Positions 1 to 9,202 of a DNA stretch of 64,000 nt are shown here, in pieces (position 1 is the stretch's first letter; every line of letters begins with the position of its first letter). The notes below the pieces were generated by a model. That model had not been told where the DNA came from, did not search any database, and saw only the letters and a program-made list of their open reading frames with translations. This DNA comes from Thermaerobacillus caldiproteolyticus. Lineage in GTDB: Bacteria > Bacillota > Bacilli > Bacillales > Anoxybacillaceae. Made by a program: the position numbers and the translations under genes. Location of the stretch: positions 1 through 64,000 of the forward strand of contig NZ_JACDUT010000012.1 in assembly GCF_013761245.1 (NCBI RefSeq). Direction: 5' to 3'.

Positions 1-131
1 ACGTTGGTATGGGTTTCATCGCTATTTACTGCATGTACAATTATGCATTCTTATGCATAATTTTGAGTTTTTACTCTAGTTTTGCAACACCATCTAAATA
101 CTAAAACTGATATGGAAAGGAGCTTGAAGGA

Positions 132-1226
132 ATGAAATTCACTAAAGAAGTTAATAACGCAAAATTCGTATTTACCAAGGACGAGATTGGTTATCAAGAA
201 GTACTTGATGATTTTAGAAATACTAGTTATATCTTTATTTTAACATTTAATATTTCGGAAAATAACGATATGCTAATAAATCAACTGAAACAAGTTAGTG
301 ATGAAACAACTATTGAGATTTTTACAAATATTCCTCAAAGATATGAACATTACTTTAGTGATCGAGCAAGAAAACAAGCAAGAAAAAAAATAAACGTATA
401 CCTTGGACGTCTCGACCCGGAAAAGTACCAATCAATTGTAAATACTTACTACTGTTTTGATAATCACTCTAAGATAATTATGACTAACAATGTAGTATAT
501 GTGGGGTCTGCAAACTTTTCCGATGAGTCAAAAAACAACTTGGAAAGTGGTTTTATTGTGTACGACAAAGAATTTATTGCCTTCATTAAGAATAATATCA
601 TACCCTATTTAAAGAATAATTCCGAACCTTACTATTCCAATAACTCTACAAGATTTAAAATCATGCTTAGGTTAATTTATTCAAAATTAGTAAATGCAAA
701 AGAAAGAATACACATGTCTACTCACGCAATTGCCGATCATGCAGGAAATTATTATGAATACTATGATGTTCACAATAATAGTTTAAACTTATTAACAATT
801 GAATATCTTGATTCAGTCTTGAAGGAATTAGAGGATTTATTAGCTATAATTTTGCAAGATTTAGACTCCGATGGTCTTTTAACAGATGAAATCGAGAAAC
901 ATATAGGCAATATTGATATCTCCAATATCAGAGAACTTTATTCAGAGGACACTAAAATCTTTGAGTTAGCAAGATTTGATGAAGAAGATTATGCTACAGA
1001 GTATCTACAAGAACACGCAATAGAAGCTTATGATGAATATTTAAATTCATTCCAAGAAACAGCAGTCCAAGAGGCCGCTGAGAAAAAAGCTCTTCTTGCC
1101 TATAACGCAGAACAAGAAGTTACCAATCTATTAAAAGTATTATCGGGTTTGGAAACAGATATTGAAAAGATAATCAATCTGTTACCTTCAAGTGAGAGAA
1201 ATCCTAATATAGATAATACAAGATAA
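132..1226 (+). CDS. Phospholipase D-fold protein, putative defence-associated nuclease
   Basis: A 364-residue protein with one PLD/HKD-like motif at residues 112-128: His112, Lys114 and a Gly-Ser-Ala-Asn box at 125-128. The usual Asp of HxK(x4)D is Asn119, so catalysis may be altered. PLD-fold proteins with one motif normally dimerise to form an active site and include nucleases and lipases. The C-terminal half (about 190-364) is helical, acidic and rich in Glu/Ala; I do not recognise it as a known domain. A good RBS (AAGGAG) precedes the ATG. No signal peptide is visible, so it should be cytosolic. Its position at the edge of a defence island, ahead of an AbiTii-type gene on the same strand, suggests a defence role, but that is inference. 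The family call is fairly secure, the function is not. Confidence 0.6.
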   Translation: MKFTKEVNNAKFVFTKDEIGYQEVLDDFRNTSYIFILTFNISENNDMLINQLKQVSDETTIEIFTNIPQRYEHYFSDRARKQARKKINVYLGRLDPEKYQSIVNTYYCFDNHSKIIMTNNVVYVGSANFSDESKNNLESGFIVYDKEFIAFIKNNIIPYLKNNSEPYYSNNSTRFKIMLRLIYSKLVNAKERIHMSTHAIADHAGNYYEYYDVHNNSLNLLTIEYLDSVLKELEDLLAIILQDLDSDGLLTDEIEKHIGNIDISNIRELYSEDTKIFELARFDEEDYATEYLQEHAIEAYDEYLNSFQETAVQEAAEKKALLAYNAEQEVTNLLKVLSGLETDIEKIINLLPSSERNPNIDNTR

Positions 1227-1358
1227 AAGAATAGTCTTTAGGAGTTCTTTATACGAAAAAGAAAAATGTTATCTAACCAAGTATAAATTACTTGAAAACG
1301 TTCTATGCAAGCTGCAATGTATATATTTGGTACAATAATTTATACCGGAGGGAAACAC

Positions 1359-2266
1359 TTGGGATCTCTAGTTCGTGACTTACAAAAACAAGCAATGGAT
1401 TCATCTATACCAATCACTGATTTGTTACGAAATGCTTATGTTGTTGCAAAGAAGCTTAAAATTAAAGAATTTGAAAAGTGGACAAATTTAGAGTTAAATG
1501 GCTACAAGGATAATAATGTGCCGGATTATAGGATAATTCAAGGACAGATTAAGGCATTTAACCCTTACTATGGCTGGATTCCAGTTTTTATTGATAATAC
1601 AAAATTGACTAAAGCATTACAGATTGGAGTGATTACTCAAGCAATATCTGAGATAGTGACACTTATCAACACTTCAGATGAAACACTTCAGATGAAACAC
1701 TTCAAATGGAGCTACCTCCTGAGATAGAAAAATACTTGTTAGAAACTATGGAAGTTCCCTTAAAAATTGCAAGATTAATCCCTAAATCACAACTTCAGAA
1801 GATTGTTGATTCTGTTAGAAATGCCGTACTAGAATGGGCATTAGATTTAGAGTCTGAAGGAATAGTAGGTGAAGATATGACCTTTACAAAAGAAGAAAAG
1901 CAATTAGCTCAGTCTGTAACTTACAACATTCAAAATTATATCGGAGGTTCTGTATACGGCTCCCAAATACAACAAGGAAGCTCTCACTCAACTCAATCAC
2001 AGACACTAAATATAAACGATATTGAGGACATAATTGAGAATTTAAAGAATTGCATCAATGATCTTGGCTTAAATGAAAAAGATAAAAAGTTACTTGAAGC
2101 TAATATTTCAACTGCAGAATCACAGTTATCCTCTCCGGCATTCAATAAGACCATAGTAAGAGAATGCTTTAAAACGATTAGAAATATCTTAGAAGGTATA
2201 ACCGCTTCACATATTGCAACTGAAATAGGGACGAAAATTGATTCAATTTTAAATCAACTATTCTAA
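1359..2266 (+). pseudogene. AbiTii-type abortive-infection gene, split by a frameshift
   Basis: Two overlapping frames (ending at 1727 and opening again by 1706) together encode one AbiTii-like protein of about 297 residues. The N-terminus begins SLVRDLQKQAMDSSI, typical of AbiTii. I place the start at the TTG at 1359 because a CGGAGGG ribosome site ends seven bases before it. Removing one 14-bp unit of the tandem repeat at 1668-1695 restores a continuous reading through LQMELPPEIEKYLL, which matches the usual AbiTii LxM-PPE segment. The C-terminal part contains the Gly/Gln/Ser-rich stretch (IGGSVYGSQIQQGSS) often seen in these proteins. AbiTii proteins are associated with phage defence; their mechanism is not established. 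As written the gene is broken, unless the repeat slips back. Confidence 0.7.
1668..1709 (+). repeat. 14-bp tandem duplication inside the AbiTii gene
   Basis: The unit AACACTTCAGATGA occurs twice perfectly (1668-1681, 1682-1695), followed by a third copy with two mismatches (1696-1709). Fourteen is not a multiple of three, so the extra unit causes the frameshift. The third copy is the ancestral sequence context; the perfect duplication looks recent. Confidence 0.9.
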
Positions 2267-2326
2267 GAAAAGATTTCATAAAAGAAAGAATATACTTTTC
2301 ACTCTTTTTCGTTTAGACAAAAAAGT

Positions 2327-2360
2327 AAGAGCTAATCACTTTTATCTGTGATTAGCTCTT
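2327..2360. terminator. Bidirectional terminator between AbiTii and hsdR
   Basis: A 13-bp perfect stem (2327-2339 with 2348-2360) and an 8-nt loop, flanked by A-rich sequence on the left and T-rich on the right. It sits between two convergent genes and can end both transcripts. Confidence 0.8.
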
Positions 2361-2375
2361 TTAATTACAACTAAG

Positions 2376-5300
2376 TTACGCATTCATTGGCCAGTCCTTA
2401 TATTGCTGTTCGGCTTGTTCCATGAATTTGTTTGTTAAGAATTGTAATTGTTGACCCGTAATTTTTTCTTTCATGAGTACATGCTTGACGGCTAATTTCA
2501 CTTTAGCGTAAACATCTCGACGGTGAGGACTCGTCCAGTCTACGGCTAATTGTTTCTTTAAGGCTTTGACAACCTTATGGATTAAATTTGCAAGAAATTC
2601 GTTTGAGAATGCTTCCTGCTCCATAGTAGTGATGGCTTTGTAAAACTCAATTTCTTCCTCTGAGAGTCCTAAGTCATGTCGCTTACGCATTTCCTCTTCC
2701 ATCTCTTTGCGCATTTTAATCATCACTCTGACTACATCAGCGGCCTGAATGACACGATTATGATAATCCTTTAACGTTTTCTCTAACAGTTCGCTTAATG
2801 CCTTTGACTGTGGACTTCCTTTGCTAAATGTCACTTTAATTTGATCTTCTAAAAGTTTTTTCAGTAACTTTAAGCGTAAATCTTCATGCTCTTTTTTCGT
2901 TAAATCTGCCAAGAATGCATCGTCCAATATGCTGATATCCGGGCGTTCAATCCCTGCTATTTTGAAAATATCAACAGTTTCTTTCGCTAACAGACTGTTA
3001 TCAATGAGTTCAGATAATCGCTCTTCTAATGTTTTATTTTCACTCGGTTTTTCAATTGGTTGTCGCAAATGTTTGCGAAGTTGTGCTTTAATCATTAAAT
3101 ACAGCATGACTTCATCTGCAAGTTCAAGCACTTCTGGCTGATTTTTCACCAACTGATACGACTTTTCAAGTTTTGTTGCCTCTTGAATATATTCTTCTGG
3201 ATCACTATTTAAAAGAACATTGACAAGATCAGCAATGAAGTCTTCTCGTTCTATTTTTTGTTTTGTTCGCCAGTTTTGAACATCAATTTCACTTGGAATA
3301 AACCCTCTTACTGCCTCCAGATGATTCATAAAGATCTTAACAGCCTCTGAAATATCATAAGATGGGCTTCCTGTGCCACCACTTTGCGTATATTTATAAG
3401 TTGCTTCTTTCAGTGAAGTAGCAATTCCAATATAATCAACGACTACCCCGCCTTCTTTTCCCGGAAACACACGGTTTACACGGGCAATGGCTTGCATAAG
3501 ATTGTGTCCCTTCATTGGTTTATCGACATAAAGATAAGAAAGCGGTTTGGCGTCCATTCCTGTTAACCACATATCGACGACAATCACAAATTTAAGAGGA
3601 TCTTCTGGGTCACGAAGTTTGGCTTTCACTTCTTCTTGCTCTTTTTTGGATTTAATATGAGCATATTTACTTCCCGGCTGAACTTCGCGCCACTCTTTAG
3701 GATCCTTCGATACATCCCCTGTCATAATTACTTCAACAGGAGGACATTCAGGAATATCTCTTAGGTAATTATACAAATCAACCGCAATTCGCCGGCTCAT
3801 ACAAACAATCATGGCTTTTTGAAATGGATTGGCCACTTGGTTGAAATGTGATACGATATCATTGGCTAAACGACGGAGCCGTTTTGGAGTACCGACGACT
3901 CTTTCCAGAGCGGCCCATTTTCTTTTATAGTTCTCTGACTCTTCATCGTCTCCCCCAGCATCTACGATAATTTCCTTGTATTTTTCATCAATGTCCTCAG
4001 CAGATAAATCAAGTGGGATTAAGCGACTTTCATAGTAGATTGGTAATGTCGCTTTATCTGCCACTGCCTGAGCCATATCATAACGATGGATAATATGTCC
4101 AAAAATTTCTTCCGTATGGTTCCCAACAAAGTCGACTGGAGTTCCTGTAAATCCAATATGGGAAGCATTCGGTAAAGCATAACGTAATTGAGCGGCAAAT
4201 CCACCTGCAAAACCGGCTTGGGTACGGTGTGCTTCATCAGCAATCACAACAATGTTTCGTCGTTCCGATAAAACCGGGTGCTGGGTTTCTCCTTCTTTTT
4301 TACGGAATTTTTCAATCGTAGAGAAAATGATTTGCCCGGCTTCCCCTCTCAGTAGGGTTCTTAACTGTTCTGTATCTTCTGCATGCTCTACATGGCCGAT
4401 GTATGATTTTCCTTGCACAAACGTATCATGCAACTGTTCGTCTAAGTCATTACGATCCACTTGAATGACAATTGATGGATTCTCCATTTCAGGGTGGCGA
4501 GACAAGATTCCAGCGAAAAATAACATACTTAGCGATTTACCCGAACCCGTTGTATGATACATAACCCCGATTTTCCGGTCTCCGTCAGGCCGCGTCGCAC
4601 GTATCGCTTCATTGACTGCAAAGTTCACACCGAAAAACTGGTGATATTTCGCACCAACTTTTGTAATTTTACTTCCTTCCTCCAAAAAGACAATGAAATT
4701 ACGAATATAATTTAGTAGACGATCTTTCGGAAATAATCCTTCAATCAGTGTGCGCATCGTATTGGCACGGTTGTTATCAACATTTCGCCCATCAATCGAT
4801 TTCCATGAAGCAAAGAAATCGTAATCGGCAAATGGCATCCCATGCTTAGTTTCTACATTATCGGAAATAACAGTAAAAGCGTTGTAATTAAATAATTGAG
4901 AGATATCATACGTATAGTTTTGAATTTGGGTATATGCATCATAAACAGATGCTTGTTCGTTGTTCGGATTTTTTAACTCAAATACAATCAGTGGTAAACC
5001 ATTAATATATATAACGATATCTGGCCTACGGACCATACGTCCCTCAATGGATAATTGATTGACTACTAAAAAGTCATTGTTCTCTGGATGTTCCCAATCG
5101 ATTGGAAAGACATGAGGCGTATACGTTTCATCGTTTACCTCATAAGAGAATTCGAGGCCTTTCGTCAACATTTTGTGAAAATGCATATTGCGGTTAATCA
5201 ACTTTACACCATCTGGCGCTGTTAATACTTGAGCAAGTCTTTTTATTTCATGTTCAGGTATGGCCGGATAAGCCTTCTTTAAGAAGGCTTCCAACCGACC

Positions 5301-5438
5301 ATAAAGAACTACTTCATGAAGACTGTTACGCTCTCCACGCTGAAACAATTCCTGTGCATGAAGATAGTCATAACCTAATCGCTTTAAACGTTCAATTGTC
5401 GTTTCTTCAAATTCCGTTTCACCTAGAGGTCTCGTCAT
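2376..5438 (-). CDS. hsdR: Type I restriction enzyme R subunit (HsdR)
   Basis: The ATP-dependent translocase and nuclease subunit of a Type I restriction-modification complex, which cuts unmethylated DNA far from the recognition site. The 1020-residue length is normal. The N-terminal PD-(D/E)xK nuclease shows Asp140, the ELK triad at 154-156 and a QxxxY motif near 171-175. The SF2 helicase core has Walker A HTTGSGKS (295-302) and DEAH (401-404), then a GFTGTP motif III. The C-terminus is a long helical HsdM-docking region. The ATG follows an AGGAGGTG ribosome site. It is the last gene of hsdM-hsdS-hsdR, 35 bp after hsdS. Nothing suggests inactivation. Confidence 0.96.
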   Translation of the reverse strand: MTRPLGETEFEETTIERLKRLGYDYLHAQELFQRGERNSLHEVVLYGRLEAFLKKAYPAIPEHEIKRLAQVLTAPDGVKLINRNMHFHKMLTKGLEFSYEVNDETYTPHVFPIDWEHPENNDFLVVNQLSIEGRMVRRPDIVIYINGLPLIVFELKNPNNEQASVYDAYTQIQNYTYDISQLFNYNAFTVISDNVETKHGMPFADYDFFASWKSIDGRNVDNNRANTMRTLIEGLFPKDRLLNYIRNFIVFLEEGSKITKVGAKYHQFFGVNFAVNEAIRATRPDGDRKIGVMYHTTGSGKSLSMLFFAGILSRHPEMENPSIVIQVDRNDLDEQLHDTFVQGKSYIGHVEHAEDTEQLRTLLRGEAGQIIFSTIEKFRKKEGETQHPVLSERRNIVVIADEAHRTQAGFAGGFAAQLRYALPNASHIGFTGTPVDFVGNHTEEIFGHIIHRYDMAQAVADKATLPIYYESRLIPLDLSAEDIDEKYKEIIVDAGGDDEESENYKRKWAALERVVGTPKRLRRLANDIVSHFNQVANPFQKAMIVCMSRRIAVDLYNYLRDIPECPPVEVIMTGDVSKDPKEWREVQPGSKYAHIKSKKEQEEVKAKLRDPEDPLKFVIVVDMWLTGMDAKPLSYLYVDKPMKGHNLMQAIARVNRVFPGKEGGVVVDYIGIATSLKEATYKYTQSGGTGSPSYDISEAVKIFMNHLEAVRGFIPSEIDVQNWRTKQKIEREDFIADLVNVLLNSDPEEYIQEATKLEKSYQLVKNQPEVLELADEVMLYLMIKAQLRKHLRQPIEKPSENKTLEERLSELIDNSLLAKETVDIFKIAGIERPDISILDDAFLADLTKKEHEDLRLKLLKKLLEDQIKVTFSKGSPQSKALSELLEKTLKDYHNRVIQAADVVRVMIKMRKEMEEEMRKRHDLGLSEEEIEFYKAITTMEQEAFSNEFLANLIHKVVKALKKQLAVDWTSPHRRDVYAKVKLAVKHVLMKEKITGQQLQFLTNKFMEQAEQQYKDWPMNA

Positions 5439-5473
5439 GTTGCTTGCACCTCCTAGTCGAATTTATATCCAAT

Positions 5474-6685
5474 TTAAAGTACTTCTTCTACTTGTTTTTC
5501 TGTTTGAGATAAATCAATTTCACCTGATAAAAGGCGTGGGAGGAGATAATCTCTTAACTCCTGTAATTCTTCAATTTCTTTTGTATTACCTTCTATTAAT
5601 GCGTCAAACTTCGATACATGATTTTCAAAATTATCAAGAACTTCTTGAGGTGGCTGGATAAATTTGAGTTGCTCAATATCTTTTTTGTTAATGGAATTAA
5701 ATACTGTACCTGAGCCGTATTGGTCTTCAAAAGCAAATATTCTTTTGAGTGTGTACAGTAAAAATGAGTTATGTCCACTTTTGGAATGAAGCGCAGATAA
5801 ACCTCGACCGATTACCAATTTATTATTAGCAATATTTATTCGTCCAACTGGAGCACGTACACTCAAAAGAATGTCTCCCTTATTTGCAATTCGTAATTCT
5901 TGTGTGCAATAAACCGTATGAACTGGAAAACGAACCCCAAAGTCTTTAACCCCTTGATGAAATGGCAATCCTTTTCTTTCTTGGTTGTAGAATTCAGATT
6001 TTGGAGACTGTCCCATTAGGATATTAGCAAATTCTTTAAGACTGCTTACTTCCCATCCCTTTGGAATCATCCCTAATTCCGACTCAACAAACTCCCCATC
6101 TTGAAACGGTCCAAAATCAACAAACCAATGCTTGTAAAGCGTCATGGCCATTTCTTCTAGAGTTTTGTTAATTTTTAAGTTAAGTTCAATTTTTTCTGTT
6201 AGAGAATCAATAACTTCGACTATACGTTGCTGCTCTTTTAGTGGGGGTAAATTTATAACCATCTCTTTCACTTCAGAAAAAGTAATCTGTGGAAAGGTTC
6301 CCGATCTAGATTCCGCTACTTCTTGAAGGTGCCGCAGAGATTCTTCCGAAGTTAGAAAGTAGTACAAATACTTCGGTAGAATATCATTGTTTTTAGGACG
6401 TAATACCATGAGTTTTGTTGATACTACATAATCTTCTGATTCAAAATCAATGTAAGCGAACCTTCTATTCGCAGGTCTAATTTCACTAAATAAAATGTCG
6501 TTTTTTTGAATACTCTTCTTTGCTTGTCCCGGTAAAGTATTTATATCTGTATATTCATTATTTAAAACCTTTCCATTAAAAATATCTGATGTGTTAAGAA
6601 ATATTAAACGATCCTTATTAAAAGCATGTCTTTTAGAGATACTTTCTACTAAATTTCCTAATGATATCTGCTTCCACTCACTCAC
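5474..6685 (-). CDS. hsdS: Type I restriction enzyme specificity subunit (HsdS)
   Basis: Sets DNA target recognition for both methylation and restriction. The 403-residue protein has the usual two target-recognition domains (about 1-150 and 205-360), each followed by a helical conserved spacer (PPLKEQQRIVEVIDSL near 150-165; a C-terminal EIEELQELRDYLLPRLLSG segment). The GTG start overlaps the hsdM stop by four bases (GTGA), and its GGAGGGA ribosome site lies in the end of hsdM, so the two are translationally coupled. No second hsdS fragment or inverted repeats for specificity switching are seen nearby. The recognised sequence cannot be read from the protein. Confidence 0.95.
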   Translation of the reverse strand: MSEWKQISLGNLVESISKRHAFNKDRLIFLNTSDIFNGKVLNNEYTDINTLPGQAKKSIQKNDILFSEIRPANRRFAYIDFESEDYVVSTKLMVLRPKNNDILPKYLYYFLTSEESLRHLQEVAESRSGTFPQITFSEVKEMVINLPPLKEQQRIVEVIDSLTEKIELNLKINKTLEEMAMTLYKHWFVDFGPFQDGEFVESELGMIPKGWEVSSLKEFANILMGQSPKSEFYNQERKGLPFHQGVKDFGVRFPVHTVYCTQELRIANKGDILLSVRAPVGRINIANNKLVIGRGLSALHSKSGHNSFLLYTLKRIFAFEDQYGSGTVFNSINKKDIEQLKFIQPPQEVLDNFENHVSKFDALIEGNTKEIEELQELRDYLLPRLLSGEIDLSQTEKQVEEVL

Positions 6686-8229
6686 ATCAATCCCTCCAAG
6701 TCTTGCTTAATCTTCTCTTGAAGGCGATTGGACTCTTCAAACTGTTCTAAAAGACGCTGAGTTAACTCAGCCATTTTTTCTTCAAACGGTGTATCATCTT
6801 CATCTGATACCTCTGTTCCAACATAAATACCCGGTGTTAATTTGTAGTCATTTTCTTGTACTTCTTCAATTGTTGCAACTTTACAAAAACCAGCAACATC
6901 CTCATATTGTTCTGCTTCTTCGTATTTATAAGCATGATAAACGGCTGCGATTTTATCAATTTCCTCTTTAGACAACGCTTTTTGCTTACGGCTAACGAGG
7001 GTCCCCATTTTACGGGCATCGATAAACAAAATTTCATTTTTTCGTGCTCGGTAGCCATTTTTGCCATCACGGTTTTTGCTTAAAAAGAATAAACAACATG
7101 GAATACCTGTTGTAAAGAACAGTTTTTCAGGTAATTGAACAATACAGTCAATATACCCCTCGTCAACTAATTTTTGACGAACTTCTTTCTCCTCTTTCAC
7201 ATTCGTGGTCATCGCGCCGTTTGCCATGACAAATCCTGCGGTGCCCGTATCGTTTAAATGATATAGAAAATGCTGCATCCACATATAGTTCGCATTGCTG
7301 TTTGTAACAGGTCCAATTAAGCGAGGGTCTTTCTTTGATAAACGATCTGCTCCCCAATCTTTTTGGTTAAATGGCGGGTTGGCAATAATGTAGTCTGCCT
7401 TCAAATCAGGAAACTGGTCATTTAAAAGTGAATCTCCTAAGCGAATTTCTGCATTGATACCATGTAGCAGGACGTTCATTTTTCCAAGACGCACTGTCGT
7501 TACTACATTTTCTTGCCCATAAAACGAAAGTGCATGTTTGTTCGACGCATATTCTTCACTTTGTATAAACATGCCGCCACTACCGCACGCAGGGTCAAAA
7601 ACAATACCACTTTTCGGCTCAAGCATAGCAACAAGCAATTTAACGATACTCGATGGTGTAAAGAATTCTCCACCTCTATTACCTTCAGAAGAGGCAAAAG
7701 AACTAATAAAGTACTCATATGTACGTCCAAGTATATCTACACTTTCTTGAGTATTGGCGCTAAATACATCGCGTGAAAAGATTTCGATTAAGCCTGCCAC
7801 ATTTTCAGCCGGTAAGTTCGAACCTTGATAAATACGAGGCAACATGCCTTCCAATTCTGGGTTCTCCTCTTCAAGACGCTTCATCGCATTATCAAGAATT
7901 TCTTTAATATTCGGCTGTTTGGCGTTTTTCATAATATAAGACCAACTTGCCTCTTCAGGCACTACGAAGACGTTCTCAGCCTTATATTGGTCGGGGTCAG
8001 AAATGATGACTTGCTGCATCTCAGCATCTTCCATATACCAATCACTGTTTGGGTCTTTTACGATTTGCTCTAATTCTTTTCGACGCTGTTCATACTTGTT
8101 AGAGAGATAACGTAAAAAGATTAATGGAAGTACATAGTGTTTATAATCAGCAGGAGCAACACTCCCACGCATTTTATTGGCTGCCTCAAATAGTTCTTTC
8201 TGAAAATCAATATCGGCTTTAACTGACAT
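6682..8229 (-). CDS. hsdM: Type I DNA methyltransferase subunit (HsdM)
   Basis: N6-adenine methyltransferase subunit of the Type I complex; it protects the host genome with S-adenosylmethionine as donor. The 515-residue protein has the N-terminal HsdM helical domain (about 8-150), the AdoMet motif DPACGSGG (212-219) and catalytic NPPF (284-287). An intact FFTP motif lies at 189-192. The ATG is preceded by GGAGGATG. It starts the operon 136 bp downstream of cap3 on the same strand, so it may have its own promoter or be read through from CBASS. Confidence 0.97.
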   Translation of the reverse strand: MSVKADIDFQKELFEAANKMRGSVAPADYKHYVLPLIFLRYLSNKYEQRRKELEQIVKDPNSDWYMEDAEMQQVIISDPDQYKAENVFVVPEEASWSYIMKNAKQPNIKEILDNAMKRLEEENPELEGMLPRIYQGSNLPAENVAGLIEIFSRDVFSANTQESVDILGRTYEYFISSFASSEGNRGGEFFTPSSIVKLLVAMLEPKSGIVFDPACGSGGMFIQSEEYASNKHALSFYGQENVVTTVRLGKMNVLLHGINAEIRLGDSLLNDQFPDLKADYIIANPPFNQKDWGADRLSKKDPRLIGPVTNSNANYMWMQHFLYHLNDTGTAGFVMANGAMTTNVKEEKEVRQKLVDEGYIDCIVQLPEKLFFTTGIPCCLFFLSKNRDGKNGYRARKNEILFIDARKMGTLVSRKQKALSKEEIDKIAAVYHAYKYEEAEQYEDVAGFCKVATIEEVQENDYKLTPGIYVGTEVSDEDDTPFEEKMAELTQRLLEQFEESNRLQEKIKQDLEGLM

Positions 8230-8365
8230 GCTGTTTCATCCTCCATAAATCTTCCATTTTCATTATTCATTTTAGCATATATTTGTTTATTAAATATTAG
8301 ATTTTGAGGAATATAAAAGGTAAGGAATCCTCTCCGATCCCCTACCATTATGATTTTCTTATTCA

Positions 8366-9202
8366 CTAAGAATGAATAGATTTCTCGACTTTTACATTCA
8401 CAATTGTTAGTCCCTTTTGCTTCATTTCTTCTAACACCATTTGTATCTGAACTGCCATTGAATCAAAGAGAATAAAAATTTTCTCATCATCATTATCTTG
8501 GAGACGAGGAATAACGAACCTTATGAAAGCCTTTGCTTCTTCCAAAATATAATCAGATACACCAGTTAGAGCAACAATAGAATTAATTGTGCCGAAAAAA
8601 ATTTGTGAAAACGCAGCATTGTAGATATCGTATCCCTTTGGAGCAAAGTTTGTATACCCCGCAACTTTAAATCCATATATTTTACCTTTTGGATTTTCGT
8701 AAAGTGTTATTTCCAGTCCTTCTTTGGCACTAACTTTTTTGAGTAGCTCCATATGCTTTTGTCCTTTCCGTTTTATCGCAACATAATTGTTGGTAATCCC
8801 GATTATCACCATAAATAAAAAGTCTATTTCCATACGAGAATCATTTAACATGTTTTTTATTAACTTTTTGTCATCACTTGAAGGTGTAGGTGTATGCTCT
8901 GGATGTGTGTGCCATTCACCTAAATAAATCCTTTCTCCATTCGATTCTCTCCATGCCATTTCAATAATCTTTTGAGCCTTGCGAACATTTCTCTCAAAAA
9001 AATAACGTCCTGATTTATCTTCTTTTGATGGCTCAGAAATCATGTCGATTACAATAGTGTCGTTGTACACTTTTCCGAGCAAAATCCCACCAGACTCATG
9101 TTGTTCTTTTCTTATTTGTTTATACTTTTCAAACGTTTTTACTACTTCTTCAGTAAAAACTACATGTTTTTCACCAAATTTATATATCACATTAATCAAC
9201 AC
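8366..9202 (-). CDS. cap3: CBASS Cap3, JAB/JAMM-type isopeptidase
   Basis: A 278-residue protein with a JAMM metalloprotease N-domain: Glu36 in ESGGILLG, then HTHP (His98, His100), Ser108 and Asp111 with exact JAMM spacing. In type II CBASS, Cap3 cleaves the bond by which Cap2 conjugates the cyclic-nucleotide synthase and so resets activation. About 130 C-terminal residues follow the JAB fold and are unassigned. The GTG start overlaps the end of cap2 by 11 bp. Last gene of the CBASS operon. All metal and catalytic residues are present, so it is probably active. Confidence 0.9.
   Translation of the reverse strand: MLINVIYKFGEKHVVFTEEVVKTFEKYKQIRKEQHESGGILLGKVYNDTIVIDMISEPSKEDKSGRYFFERNVRKAQKIIEMAWRESNGERIYLGEWHTHPEHTPTPSSDDKKLIKNMLNDSRMEIDFLFMVIIGITNNYVAIKRKGQKHMELLKKVSAKEGLEITLYENPKGKIYGFKVAGYTNFAPKGYDIYNAAFSQIFFGTINSIVALTGVSDYILEEAKAFIRFVIPRLQDNDDEKIFILFDSMAVQIQMVLEEMKQKGLTIVNVKVEKSIHS

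Noticed and set aside
4019..4243. Alternative minus-strand frame inside hsdR
   Set aside because: Out-of-frame shadow; hsdR reads through with all helicase motifs.
7513..7776. Plus-strand frame inside hsdM (also 7538-7750, 7825-8073)
   Set aside because: Antisense shadow of an intact hsdM; no ribosome site and low-complexity composition.
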